A DNA stretch of 64,000 nt from Gaertneriomyces semiglobifer (lineage: Eukaryota; Chytridiomycota; Chytridiomycetes; Spizellomycetales; Spizellomycetaceae). A program made the position numbers and the translations under genes. How positions within the stretch are numbered: the first letter of the stretch is position 1; each line of letters starts with the position of its first letter. Location of the stretch: contig JAHLKF010000013.1 of the NCBI GenBank assembly GCA_025558075.1, forward strand, positions 124,001-188,000, read 5' to 3'. Shown here piece after piece: positions 44,601-55,525 of this stretch. The notes beneath the pieces are model-generated. The model was not told the DNA's origin, ran no database searches, and saw nothing but the letters and a program-made list of their open reading frames with translations.

Positions 44601-45885
44601 TCATTTCCATGGAGAGTTTGTAAATCATGAACATGAGACCCAAGTATGTCTGCACACTTGATGTAATGTACAGCATAGACTTTCTGCCTAGAATTCCACG
44701 TTGGGTATCGTCAAGTTTGTAGAAGATGTACCCGATAATAATCGCAATTATCAGGACTTCGCCGACAGAGCCCCATAGGGTCAACCTGTCCTGCGACAAA
44801 TTTCGGATTGTGCGCTCGGTAAGAACCCGTACCTGTTCCCACGCGGAAGCACCAAACTGCGTTCGTCGCCAAAGTTGACTGCTGCACGTCCTTGTCACTG
44901 GAACGGGCGATGCTTTCTGCGTGACGCCCGAAGCCCCATCCTTATCAATGCCCCGTTTGCGTAGCTCGATGCCGTCTATCAATGAAGCATCCGGTGATGC
45001 GGCTAACTCATCTTGTCTGTTCTTCCAAGCGAGGACTAATTTACTTAGACGGGTATTAGATTCCTCCTCAGCTTGATCATCCCGGTTATCAACACTGCTC
45101 AGATCCACGAGGAAGTCTGCAGGGTTCATTTGCGCTGGAATTGGGAATGACAGCTTAGCGAAGTATGGTAAAACGTCGGAAGTCGGGCCCGAGTACACTA
45201 GATCCCCTCTACTCAGTAGCACGATTCTGTCAAATAGTTCGAAGATATCCGACCGTGGCTGATGGATTGAGATACATATGGAGCGTCCTTTGCGGCACAA
45301 TGAGACCAACGTTTCTATCAGGACGTGGCTAGTAAACGCATCCAATCCGGTAGTAGGCTCGTCGAGGAAAAGTACCCGAGGGTTCACCAGTAGCTGCACT
45401 CCAACGGAAACTCGCCGTTTCTCACCCCCAGATATTCCGTTTCTCCACTCATCCCCAATGACGGTATCGGCACATTCTTTGAGCCCCAGCTCCAAAATCA
45501 CGTCTTCGACAAGCTGCTCCTTTTCGCGGCGGGGCATCTCCGCAGGCAATCGGAGGCGAGCTGCATATCGCAAGGTTTCTCGTACCGTGAGATACGGCAG
45601 AAGATGGTCCTCTTGTTGAACGTAGGCAATCTGTCCGCTGTTTATGAACTCCTTCGCTGGCTTTCCATCAATTAAAATTTCGCCGGACGTTTCCACATTC
45701 TGGACACGGCCTGCCATGGCGTTTAAAAGGGTTGTCTTACCGGACCCGGAACCACCAATGATCGCCAGAAGATGGCCTGGTGGAACATGGAGACTCACAT
45801 CCCGCAAGAGCGATGTGCCTCTCACGGAGACGTTTAGTCCTTGAACCGAAACGTCAACGGGCTCAATGTGTGTGAAGTTCTCCAT
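41671..45885 (-). CDS. Full-size ABCG transporter, YOL075C type (NBD-TMD-NBD-TMD)
   Basis: Eight exons: 44399-45885, 44232-44343, 43624-44185, 42633-43566, 42516-42573, 42296-42446, 42126-42229 and 41671-42069, giving 1268 residues. NBD1: Walker A GGSGSGKTT (near residue 44), signature ISGGEKRR, Walker B LFLDEPTTGLDAFTS. NBD2: Walker A GSSGAGKSS formed across an intron, signature LSGGEKRR, Walker B LVVDEPTSSLDAFTS. Each is followed by an ABCG-type six-helix membrane domain with the usual external Cys-containing loop (FTDNSYACPDLG...DPRCNG; FQCSEAEMARGLC). Two half-transporters in tandem without the long PDR N-terminus is the YOL075C/Adp1-like layout. NBDs keep all motifs on both sides, unlike PDR pumps with a degenerate site. 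Substrate is probably lipid or drug. Confidence 0.92.
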
Positions 45886-45892
45886 TCTGGGT

Positions 45893-46453
45893 TCAGGCGT
45901 TCACCAGTTTCTGCCAAGCAGCAGAGTACTGGGCAGCAAAGGTGCCCGGGCTCCACAACATCAACAAGTATCTTAACCAAGTTTCCAGACGTCCAGTTGA
46001 AGTTGGGTGTTCAGAGAATTTGATGATAGTGTTCCAAGAATTGTCCTCCCGCGGAACTCTACATCCACCACCCGCCGTGGAATTCGTATATATAACATCC
46101 ATTGAAATCGCACGATCCCCGAAATCATGGGGAATCAAAGTCGTGGGTGAAGCGGCCAACGGATCTGATTCTCGGTCAAGCCAGTTTTGACCATGTCTCA
46201 CTGCACGCACTACTTTAATCATTGGCAGACGCCATACATACGGACGCACTCCGCTGGAGAAGAAAGACTGCAGGCCTGAACCGAGTTTTGGAAGGAATGG
46301 CTTAAAGAGTCGTACTTTACCATATTTGACGCTTCCCCACACTGCGATGGCGCAGGAAAGTGTACCGTACGATTTCGGTTGTTCTGAGCTACCAACTCGA
46401 GGGGGAGTACGGCCCCTCCAACCCATTGAATTTGGTTTTATGATATAAGGCAA
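45893..46453 (-). CDS. Hypothetical 186-residue frame just upstream of the ABC transporter
   Basis: Open frame MPYIIKPNSMGWRGRTPPRV... ending 8 nt before the ABC transporter ATG. Segments such as VRPYVWRLPMIKVVRAV and LETWLRYLLMLWSPGTFAAQYSAAWQKL look protein-like, but I recognise no family and see no introns. So tight a spacing is odd for a fungal gene: it may be an independent gene, or it may be part of the leader of the ABC transporter transcript, with the frame open by chance. Confidence 0.35.
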   Translation of the reverse strand: MPYIIKPNSMGWRGRTPPRVGSSEQPKSYGTLSCAIAVWGSVKYGKVRLFKPFLPKLGSGLQSFFSSGVRPYVWRLPMIKVVRAVRHGQNWLDRESDPLAASPTTLIPHDFGDRAISMDVIYTNSTAGGGCRVPREDNSWNTIIKFSEHPTSTGRLETWLRYLLMLWSPGTFAAQYSAAWQKLVNA

Positions 46454-46542
46454 ACTCTAATTTCCATCTGTACAAGTAACTGCATGAATACATTTGTACA
46501 AGTATATGCATGTAATAATGGTCGTGGGCCTAATCTTCGCTT

Positions 46543-49500
46543 CTACCCGCCCTCCCATGCTCTGGCTTGGCACAATCGGAATCTGGTTCGTGTTGCAAGG
46601 CCGAAAGGGTTGGTACTTGAATCGGCAGGGTCAACCGTGAACTCGTCGATCTGTGTTATGTATGCCAGGATATAGTCGCGGCTCCTGTGATTCCAGGTAA
46701 ACCAATGATGGTAAATCAATTAGTAAATCGGATAATGAGTTCACTCAACAAGCGTATTCCTCCTCTTACCTCCTTCGATCAGCAAGTTGCTCGCGGGATG
46801 ACGGGGACAGGAAGTAATGTGGACTAGCGATATTGAAAGCTGCCCAGGCCTTCGGATTACGGGTGGGTAGGAACAACGCAAGATCTTCCACTGCAAAGTT
46901 CTGAAAAGAAATCTTATTCCTTTGTCTTCGTTGGGCTTCCAAGTCCGCTTTTAATGATGGTAGCTGATGCTCAATGACATCTCTCCAAGTTTCAAGCACT
47001 TGCTTTGAGATATCATTGATCTCGCCCTTGGTGGGAAACTTGTCAATAACCTCTTGCATGTGACTCAACATGCTGTCAAGTGCGACTAGCGGATCTAAGG
47101 CGTCCACTGCATCATTGGCGTCCACAGCAGCTGGCTCATAGACGGAGTCGTCTAAGTGTAGATCGCGCTGCCCGCAGACGTGAATAGCAAGATCGCCAAA
47201 TCGCTCGTGATATGCTCGAAGCTGCTCCATGAGGACCCGAATGATGTGCTTCCACTTGTTAGTCTGCGCTCGGATCCGGGCAAACGTAGAGAGGTCCTCA
47301 GCGGAGCTCCCTTGTTCGAGATCCTGTGCCGACGACTGATCCGCGCTATTAAGTTGTGTACGCTGCTGCTCTACGAACGCGATTTGAGCCTGAAGTTCCT
47401 CTATGCGTTTCTCCTTCTCTATAACGCAATCATTCAATATCTTTTCGGCCTTCATCTGAGCTTCTTTTTCCGACGATAGGCACGCAACCTCCTGCTCTAG
47501 GTCGAGTATTTTTTGATGTAATTCCGCGAGCTCTTTCTTCAGCATCATACACTCAGCATCACACTCCGCTTTCTGGCTGGAAAGGTCGTCAATCTTTCGT
47601 TTATCAGCCACCTGTGTACTCTCAGCTGTTGTACGCGCTGAAGCTAACTCTAACTCGACTGTCCTCAGGTGCTCCTTGAGCGTCTGTAGCTCCGAGCGGA
47701 GTTCGTCACAATCCTTCTGACGGGTGTCGGCTTCAATGTTGCTTTTATGCAAGGCTTGCTCCACAGACGCTAACTGGTTCTTCGCACGCGTAAGTTCCTC
47801 ATTTATCGAGTCTGTGCGTTGAGCCTCTCCAGCAGACCTTTCCTCAGCTCCCCGTAGCGCCAATGTACAATCTGTCAATTCCGTAGTACGAAGCTCGAAC
47901 GTGGCTCGCAACGCCACCAGGTCGTTTTCCGCGCGCGTGTGCAGTGTACGCAGGGACATCAGCTCGGCTTCGAGTATTGCCTCTCGTGCTTCCGTAGCAG
48001 TAAGTTGTTCTTGCAGCGCATGAATTTGCAGCAAACTGCGTTCTACATCCCCTCTCAGTGTCGCTACCTGCCGCGCCAGAGCCACTACTTCAGCATCCAA
48101 AGTCTATCATGAGCTGCGTCAGTCATCGTTCTTTTGAACTCACAACAAGCTGTTACCTCTGAACCCACACTCTCATCGCCCGGCTCTCCTACCACCTGCT
48201 TCAGGCTATCAAGCTCGGCTACATGGCAAAGAATGTCGTCCTGCAAGTCGCGCAATGTCCGCCGGATGGTATCCGGGGTGGCAGGGCCCTCATGTCGACC
48301 AACGTCTTGCTCAGAGGACGGATCGCGACGCAAAGTCCTTATGCACGAGTTCAATGTTGCTTGCATTTCATCGAAGACATGAGTCATCTTCGGGTAATGT
48401 TTTAGAAAGAGGGGTGGTGCCATGTTATCAAGCGAACACCCTCAAGTACCTTATTTTCTTCTGCTTCCGTAGCAAAAGTGCGTGCGTCTCGACCCACGGT
48501 GGTCTCTTCCTTTTCTCGCTGCAGGGCAGCGTTCTCCTGGGCTATGCCTTCCAACAGGCGATTCAGTTGGATGTTTTGCTGCTGTTCCTCACGGAGCGCC
48601 ACCTCTATGGCTGCAAAGCGCATCTCGGCTTCTTCTTGTTTCTGACGGTACATATCCAGTTCGGCCAGTCGAGATTCATACTCAGCTAGCTTGTTACGGA
48701 GAGCAGCGGTCTCATTCTGGACCGACTGCTGATACGCCTCCGACGCAGAGGGTGCTCTACTGAGTGGACGTGGCTCACCTTAAAGGCGATTAAGTCGCGT
48801 GCTACCAATTCAGGTACACCGTTCGACCTACCCGCCAGCTGCGCACGCAAGCGTCCATTTTCTTCCTCTAAACGAAGCAAGCGGTCGGAAAGACCTACTT
48901 GCCACAGACCAAAACATTGTAAGCATATGATAACTAGTAGCTATGTTTGACCACCACCGACCAGAACGTGCGACAATCTTGTCGAAATCAGCCGCGATGT
49001 TGTCCACTTTACGGGTCACAGTCACCATTGCAGAGATGACTTTAGTCACAGGGTTGTTCGCCTGCATTTGGCTAGCACTGAGCGCAGTGTCGCTAGAGGA
49101 AATAGGAATCTGTATGTTCGAGACAGTCTTCTCAAATTCTGATCGGCGAGATAGTGATGTGAGCGTCATGAACCGTAGTCATATGACACAACTAATTACC
49201 CGCAATGTCCATTCGTGCAATATTTGGCAGAGTATCAGTAGTATGAGACAAATGAACACTGCACGCGGGAGGCGGATCGTCCAAGCCTAGAGTTACGGCG
49301 GTGAGTGACGGCAACAATCGCGTCGGCGCCGCACATACCCAATATAACGCCCGAAGGAAGATAGCGACCAATCTCATTCTGAAAGCTCTCTCGCCGGCTA
49401 CTCTCCAAGCTGCGAAAATTCCTCAAAACATCCGCCATGTCCTTTGACTTAGCAATGAACGTCTACCCAAGCGTCGACAATTAGGGGCGGAGGAGCATTC

Positions 49501-50798
49501 ACTGGATGGCTAACACTTACTCGCGCAAATTCCTTTCGTCGTACGATCTCCACAAGTCCCACAGCCCATGCAGCTGGCATGCGATGAACCCGGAGCAGTT
49601 GATCAAACGCACCTACTTGAGTTTCCAGGCTTGTGTACAAAGAGTCAGTTGAGGCTGCTACATCCGATATCTTCATCTGCAAGTAAGATATTTGTTGTAA
49701 TCTGCCCATAAGCTGCTGCGAAGCGTTGAGTTTTGCCTCAACCAAGACGTGGACAACTTTGCGCATCGAAGTCTCAATTTTAGTAATATCCGGGAGGTAT
49801 TCCTGTAAATGAATTGAATGCAAATGATCAATCGATGTCAACTTGTTGGTGGATTCTCCACCAGCCGAGCTATCTGACAGAAGCTCTTGAACTTTGATCA
49901 AGTCACGTTCGAGGCGTTGTTGTCGTGTGCCCAAGTTTCCTTTCGCGCCTTCCACTTCACTATACAATGATTCTAGTTGTGGGAGATTGATTCCGAGTGG
50001 TTGCCCCAACTGGTCGTCGGTCGCGCTTTTGATCATCCGCATGCCTTCCGCGCGAGCTGCGATTTTCCGCACTATTTGTTCATGAGCGGTACCACACCGT
50101 TCCGCCCACTTAATGACTTTATCCTCTGGCACAAAGTCGCTCAGGCACTTCTCGCCTCCAGCAATTTTGGGGTGCACTGGTATTCGCCTTATAAGTTGGA
50201 GGTCGGTGGAGACACTTTGAAGCCGAGCCGTATGCTGTGGAAGGAGTCTCTGGGCATCGAGATAAAACATATCAAAGAGGTCACACGCACGACGACTGTG
50301 ACCACCTAAATTGGCTAGCGCGGCGTTGAGTGCTTCCTCTTGCGCATTCAGCTCTTGCAAAAGTCTTTGGCAAATGTTCAAGTGGTTGTTTGCAGTGCGG
50401 ATCACCATTCTCCCATAATGGACATGAGAGCCAAACGCATCCAGGTACGCTCGGCACCTGTCAGACAGTGGTGCGTTAGATGGAATAGAGATGGTAGAGA
50501 TGACGCTCAGCGGGACAGGAGGATCAACATCCGGGAGGGTAGGACGGCGCGGGCCCTCGTTTGCATTCAGTTGGCGACGGTCAAAGATAAACACGCTGAT
50601 CTCGTCGTCATCAGCTTGCAACGTCGCATCCGATTTAAGTTGTGTGCCATCTGATGCTAACAAGATCTGGGCATTCACGGGAACAAGTGTCAAAGGCTCG
50701 ATCTCACGCTGCAGCTCTTGCACGGTGCCTATATGTGCCAAGGGGTTCGTAGGAAGCTGCACCCCGGAGCACGCTTCATAGACTTTAAGCTTCCTCAT
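46543..50798 (-). CDS. ATG11: Autophagy scaffold Atg11 (FIP200/RB1CC1-like)
   Basis: The N-terminus (from 50798) is a ubiquitin-like fold, MRKLKVYEACSGVQLPTNP, then ALNAALANLGGHSR and the Atg17-like helical region up to RMPAAWAVGLVEIVRRKEFA. Small exons near 48.9-49.4 kb encode ESSRRESFQNEIGRYLPSGV and LDDPPPA, a known FIP200/Atg11 block. A long coiled coil (47-48.9 kb) follows. The end is the claw domain: DLALFLPTRNPKAWAAFNIASPHYFL, then, after an 85-nt intron (46685-46769), SRDYILAYITQIDEF with NPFGLATRTRFRLCQA. Atg11 brings Atg9 vesicles and cargo receptors to the Atg1 kinase in selective autophagy. Introns between 48.1 and 49.5 kb are only partly placed, so the span is firm and the full protein is not. 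Confidence 0.9.
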
Positions 50799-51252
50799 AT
50801 TAACCGTTCAATTTATGATAATCAGTACTGGGAAAGCAACGGATGTAAGATAGAGGCAATATCTTTGAGCCAAGCATCTACCCCGCAAATACGCACACAT
50901 AGACCACGCCACCTCTCTACGTGCGGCTCATTTTTGTAAAACTAAGCAAAAAGCCCCCAAAAAGCAGGCCCCAAGGGACTGGCCTGTCAGGTTGATGTCA
51001 AAAGCGGTGCAAGTCTTGAAGTTGGATGAGTCCGCTTTGAATTTGAAGCTGCAGACGCGGTGGTTTCGACAGGCGGTTAGAAAGTGTTAGCAATAACTGA
51101 AAAGTTGGCCCAATCATGGCCGTGTTCTTCTGGCGGGTTTCCTCTCCACCGACCACTAGTGTTCCTTGCATTTCTGATAGGCAGCAGACCAGTCTTGGGG
51201 GTGGAGTAAGCAGCGAGTGGGAGCGTTGGAAGGAGTTGAATGACTGATCGCC
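50799..51252. other. Divergent promoter region between Atg11 and the acidic protein
   Basis: About 450 nt. A GC-poor strip with AAAAGCCCCCAAAAAGCAGGCCCC lies near 50949-50972. No gene recognised. Confidence 0.35.
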
Positions 51253-52338
51253 ATGACTGTCCGCATACCGGATTCGGACTGGGGCACATATCATGAGAAT
51301 CCACTTCGCTATTCCGCAGCCGAATTTAATGCTCGATTTGCACCAACAGAGGTCGTGTTTTGGGAGGACACCACCAGTTGGCTGCTTCCACCCTCTTCTT
51401 CACAAGGTGCAGATAATTCTCTGCTTGCGATATATCCGCATCATGACAATGATCACCGCCGAAGCAGCTCAGAGTCGTCAGATGGAGAGGAGAACGGCGA
51501 GAGGGTGGATTTCACACCAGTAGATGGGCGTTATTTGGAGCAGGATACTCTTTGGATGGATGATGACGACTACAACGCCAGTGGAAACCCATATACCCTG
51601 AATGATTATGCACCCGCCGCGGGGTCGGCTCTGCAATACTCGCTTGGTGAAGCCGCTTCCAGTGATGAAGAGGAAGAGGAGTCGCGCTTGCGGGAAGGTC
51701 CTGTATCACAATCGTCTTACTCGAGTGACTACGAAGAGCCCACGCCACAGGATCCTATTGGCGACCTGAACTATGACACTACTGATTCCGAGGAGGACTG
51801 TTCGGAAAATGACGAAAGCGTGAATGAAGCTAGTCAAGAGCAAGCCCTCGAACAAGGACAATCAACAAACACACACGAATCCATAGATTTCCCGACATGG
51901 CTGCGAGCGACGGTGAGCTCCAATGCTGCCGTTGATTACTGCGACGAATCATCTAGTAGTGACAACGACTCGTCGGACGATGAGTCACTCTTCAATGGGG
52001 CCACGTATGCAACTCGTCCTCGACCGCACCCTACAAATCGACCTACCCAAAACGTAGAAGCCGCAACTTCACTGCATGCGGCGCTTATCGCCAACGATAT
52101 TATTATCGAACCTCAGAATCTGGAGCGATTCGCTATTCTATGGCCAGGGTCTGTTAGCCCAGATGGATACTTAGATCCAAATAACATTCGCCAACTGTTT
52201 CAACCGACAAGTGCAGTGATCTCTTTTGCGAATGACCGCCGCTCTCAAGTATACCCATCTTCCGAGGGCCGTGCTGGAAACCGCAGTGTCATGAGAAAGC
52301 GCAAACGGGGTCTAGATGATGACGAAGTAGGCAGATAA
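51253..52338 (+). CDS. Acidic Ser/Asp/Glu-rich protein of unknown function
   Basis: One exon, 361 residues, start MTVRIPDSDWGTYHENPLRY. The first 55 residues look folded (EFNARFAPTEVVFWEDTTSWLLPP), the middle 200 are strongly acidic and disordered, with repeated SSDEEEEE, DTTDSEEDCSENDE and SSSDNDSSDDES clusters that are textbook casein kinase 2 sites. A C-terminal helical part (LHAALIANDIIIEPQNLERFAILWPG) precedes a basic tail, RKRKRGLDDDE, that could be a nuclear localisation signal. No family recognised. The layout, acidic linker with short folded ends and an NLS, is common in nucleolar or chromatin factors. Confidence 0.75.
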   Translation: MTVRIPDSDWGTYHENPLRYSAAEFNARFAPTEVVFWEDTTSWLLPPSSSQGADNSLLAIYPHHDNDHRRSSSESSDGEENGERVDFTPVDGRYLEQDTLWMDDDDYNASGNPYTLNDYAPAAGSALQYSLGEAASSDEEEEESRLREGPVSQSSYSSDYEEPTPQDPIGDLNYDTTDSEEDCSENDESVNEASQEQALEQGQSTNTHESIDFPTWLRATVSSNAAVDYCDESSSSDNDSSDDESLFNGATYATRPRPHPTNRPTQNVEAATSLHAALIANDIIIEPQNLERFAILWPGSVSPDGYLDPNNIRQLFQPTSAVISFANDRRSQVYPSSEGRAGNRSVMRKRKRGLDDDEVGR

Positions 52339-52614
52339 TCGTATAGGCTTGCCACTGTAGCAATTTAAGTGAACGTTAATGAATGTGATGCTCTTACTGA
52401 TGATTTGGTCTACGCATTTGGAGCTACTCATTTGGATAGCGGTAGCTACTTATGGCTGGTCTCCGATGGTTGCCCTTTTTGCGTCATTCAGGCCTCTAAC
52501 TCGTATCTTTGTGGACCTCTCTGATTGATCTGTGTGCTGGTTGCGACTTGTAGTAAGTGATACATGTAAATTGAATTGTAAAATAAGTGTGAACATGACA
52601 ATAATCTAAGTAAG
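52339..52614. other. Convergent intergenic region
   Basis: About 275 nt, AT-rich, between the acidic protein and the LRR gene end. Probably 3' untranslated sequence; nothing else seen. Confidence 0.4.
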
Positions 52615-54566
52615 TTATCTAGTTTTCATTCTAATACCTTCTTTCCGTGCAACAAGCTCCTCCATTTCGCTTAGCTCCACTATCTTGAGCTCTGGTTTTT
52701 CAGCTTTCAGGTCATCCATCTTCTTTCTCAACTCCTTGGTTAGCCGCACATTCTACAAAACCAATCAGTCAATAAACATATTTAAAGCGACTGCGCCCAT
52801 ATATTACCCTCAAAAGCAACTTCCTCAAACTACTGGAATTGGTTAAGCATTTGAACAGAGTCTGTGCTCCCAAATCAGACCAAGGGTTGTCGGATAGGTC
52901 TAGTTCTTTGAGCGAAACTACGTTTGTCCGTGAGTAATACTGCTAAGACATTGTAAACTCGCTTGCGGTAAAGAACTCACAGTTTTGTTCCAAGGACTTT
53001 GCAATGGCCGCTATGCCAACGTCGTTGCACCGCGTCCGCCTGCAGTTCCATGACTTCAGCACTTACAGGCGCTGTTACTATTCAAAACAATCATAAACCT
53101 ACCTCAGATTGAGTGCTTGTATGATGTTGTTCTTCATCAGGAAAGCGGAAACATATTGTCCGTTCTCTCCTAATCCGTTCCACTGAGCCGGCGAGTCATA
53201 CGATCAGTTCCATATGCTACAAAGCCACCAGCTCGCCGCTCACCTCCAGATTCAAATGCGTCAGAGCGGGATGGTCTCGTAAGCCTGCCAGTAATCCAGC
53301 CATGCCCTTCCCGCGTATCATGTTCCAGCCCATATTCAGCTCTCGTAGGCCATCGTTTCCAGATAGACCTGCCCCCAGAGCCATTGCACCAATACATCCA
53401 AACTGATTATGGCTCAAGTCCAGCACCTTTAGGGTACTGTTTTGACGTAGTCCTTCTGCGAGAGATTGTGCTTCTCGATCGCCTAGTTGGTTATTGGAGA
53501 GATTAAGGACCTCGAGCGTCATGTTGAATTGCAACATTTCAGCAATCTCCCGACCCCCATCGGCATCTACTCCTAACGAGATTAGCAATTGTTGTAATGT
53601 GTGGCTGTCGTTCGATGACCACTAGTCGCCTACCGATATGATTTCCACTTAGGTTCAGCTCTCTTAGCACCCGATTAATCTGAAGGCTTTGGACGAGCAC
53701 TCCTCCGCCAACCCCAATCCAGTTATCCGTCAAATCTAACTTCTTTACTGAGCTATTTTTCTACCAGACAGGTGTTAATGAACGCCTCATCGCGGCCTTG
53801 CACCGGTGCGTATTTACCTTAAGAACCACTGCCAATGCCTTCGCTCCATTTTCCCCAATCCCAAAATGTGGAACAGATATCTCCGCGTCATTGAGTCGAG
53901 AATGTATGCTTGAAACGGGAATGATGCCCAAATCAATGCACGCGGCAATGTACGGGTCGGTGGTGTTTTTCTTGTTGACAATGTCTGGTCACATCGAAGC
54001 GTGCCCGCAAGATGAGTCTTTTGAGCTGACACGGTGGCAAAGCTCATGTTTCTTCAACACCTACCTTCTGTTTCAAGGTCAGTTAGCCATGACATATCAT
54101 CCACTTCCACCACGTTTTCTTCTTCTTTATCTGACTCAACTCCGACCTCTTGTACCGTACCAACCTCTGCCGCTGCATTCTCCACCTCATCGCTTTCAAG
54201 TATGGCATTCTCCATCAGTTTTGGGGTCTTCCTTCCGTCTGCATGACTGTCCGCGCCAGTCTTCTTCTTCGCCCCGCGCTTTCTGTCGCCTTTGGCATCG
54301 CTGGACTTCTCTTGCTTCTTGCCCGGCTTACGCTCTCGAGAAGGTGTTCGTGCCGGGACATCCTTTGCAGGTGACCTTTCTCGTATAGGCTCAGATCGGG
54401 TGTCTAATGAAATGGCAGAATCCGGTGCCCCGGTCGAGGTTTTGGTAGAAGTATCAATATGAACCAGTGGGTCTGTGGGACTAGAATATTAGTGGTCAAT
54501 CAATGCGGTATGTGCAGAGCGACTTCAAAATCAACTAAGCTTACCAGCTGCATCCGCTGCGGCCAT
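52615..54566 (-). CDS. Leucine-rich repeat protein, LRRC74-like
   Basis: Short first exon 54545-54566 (MAAADAA), then a charged disordered region (RERKPGKKQEKSS, DKEEENVVEVDDMSWLTDLETED), then the block DPYIAACIDLGIIPVSSIHSRL...VPHFGIGENGAKALAVVLK, which matches the start of LRRC74 proteins. RNI-type repeats follow: VKKLDLTDNWIGVGGGVLV, LRELNLSGNHI, LEVLNLSNNQLGDREAQSL, LKVLDLSHNQFGCIGAMAL and LKELDLSDNPWSDLGAQTL, spread over at least six exons. The last exon is Lys/Glu-rich (ELRKKMDDLKAEKPELK). LRRC74 function is unknown; several members are expressed in ciliated tissue, so a flagellar role is possible here but not shown. Confidence 0.8.
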
Positions 54567-55525
54567 TCTGCCTACCGACGAATTCACCGTCGTTGTGCCT
54601 ATTATGTTGCGTTCAACGCAAGGCGTGGGTGCGTGCGCGCGTGGGCGGAGTTGCTTTCGTGAGCATGTCAACACTGCCGAACTCCGCGGAGTTACCCTGG
54701 AACTGGCCGGGTTACAATTACATGGATCTTTGGAGGCCCACTTCTCGCAAGCTGAAGTCAACTGGGACGCCCACAGACAGCCCGCGCCTGTGCCCCAATG
54801 AGCGATCATCAATGGATCGCCGTCTCACAAGCCTAGGGGACCTACCCGGTAGGTCAGATATCGCGGAACTGGGTTGTAAGCAAATGCACAAATCCTCCCA
54901 TTGCTGGGATGCATGATTCACCAAAACACTGCCGCTTCTGATTCCCAAAATTAGGAGTAGGACGGTGTGCGTGCGATATCGGTTCTCGCGGTGCGAGGAT
55001 TGGTGTCGAGCACGGACAATGGACAACGGTCTCTACGCAGCTGAGGCACTTAACAAGCTGCACCTACCTTTTGCTCCTTCTGATAGGCCTTCCCATAGCT
55101 AGGTTTCTCGAGTGATGTTACGCTTTGACGGAAAGTCATGGTCCAGTTTGCAGCGCATTAAGCAATGTGAAGCAAGGATTGTGCAAACGCCATCATTCCA
55201 AGCTGATGGCTGAACAGGATGGGCCTATCATATGTTTGACCTGCGTTCAGACAAAAATGACGTTCGAGCTTTGAAAGAAAGATAAATACAGCGTCTTGTG
55301 TTGTTGAGCACCCAAACAAATCATCCATCTCCGTTTACTTTCCAGTTTGAAGAGTTGCAGCTGAAATGATGATAAACGCGCGCGATAAACATTGCTGGCC
55401 ATTGGGCATTTGCAAAACCAGCAGCGCTGATTCAACTGACCAACCAATTCAAGATGCTTCTACGTCGGGGATTGCGGATGGGTGGCGGGTGCCTAAGATA
55501 TCCAAATCACCTGTTGCCCAGAACG
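54567..55525. other. Intergenic region with an orphan exon-like frame
   Basis: About 960 nt between the divergent LRR and HMG-CoA lyase genes. On the minus strand 55068-55139 encodes MTFRQSVTSLEKPSYGKAYQ... ending at a good GTAGGT donor, like a first exon, but the continuation is not clear: one possible acceptor near 54946 would give a 51-residue Cys-containing peptide. Treat it as a candidate only. Confidence 0.3.
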
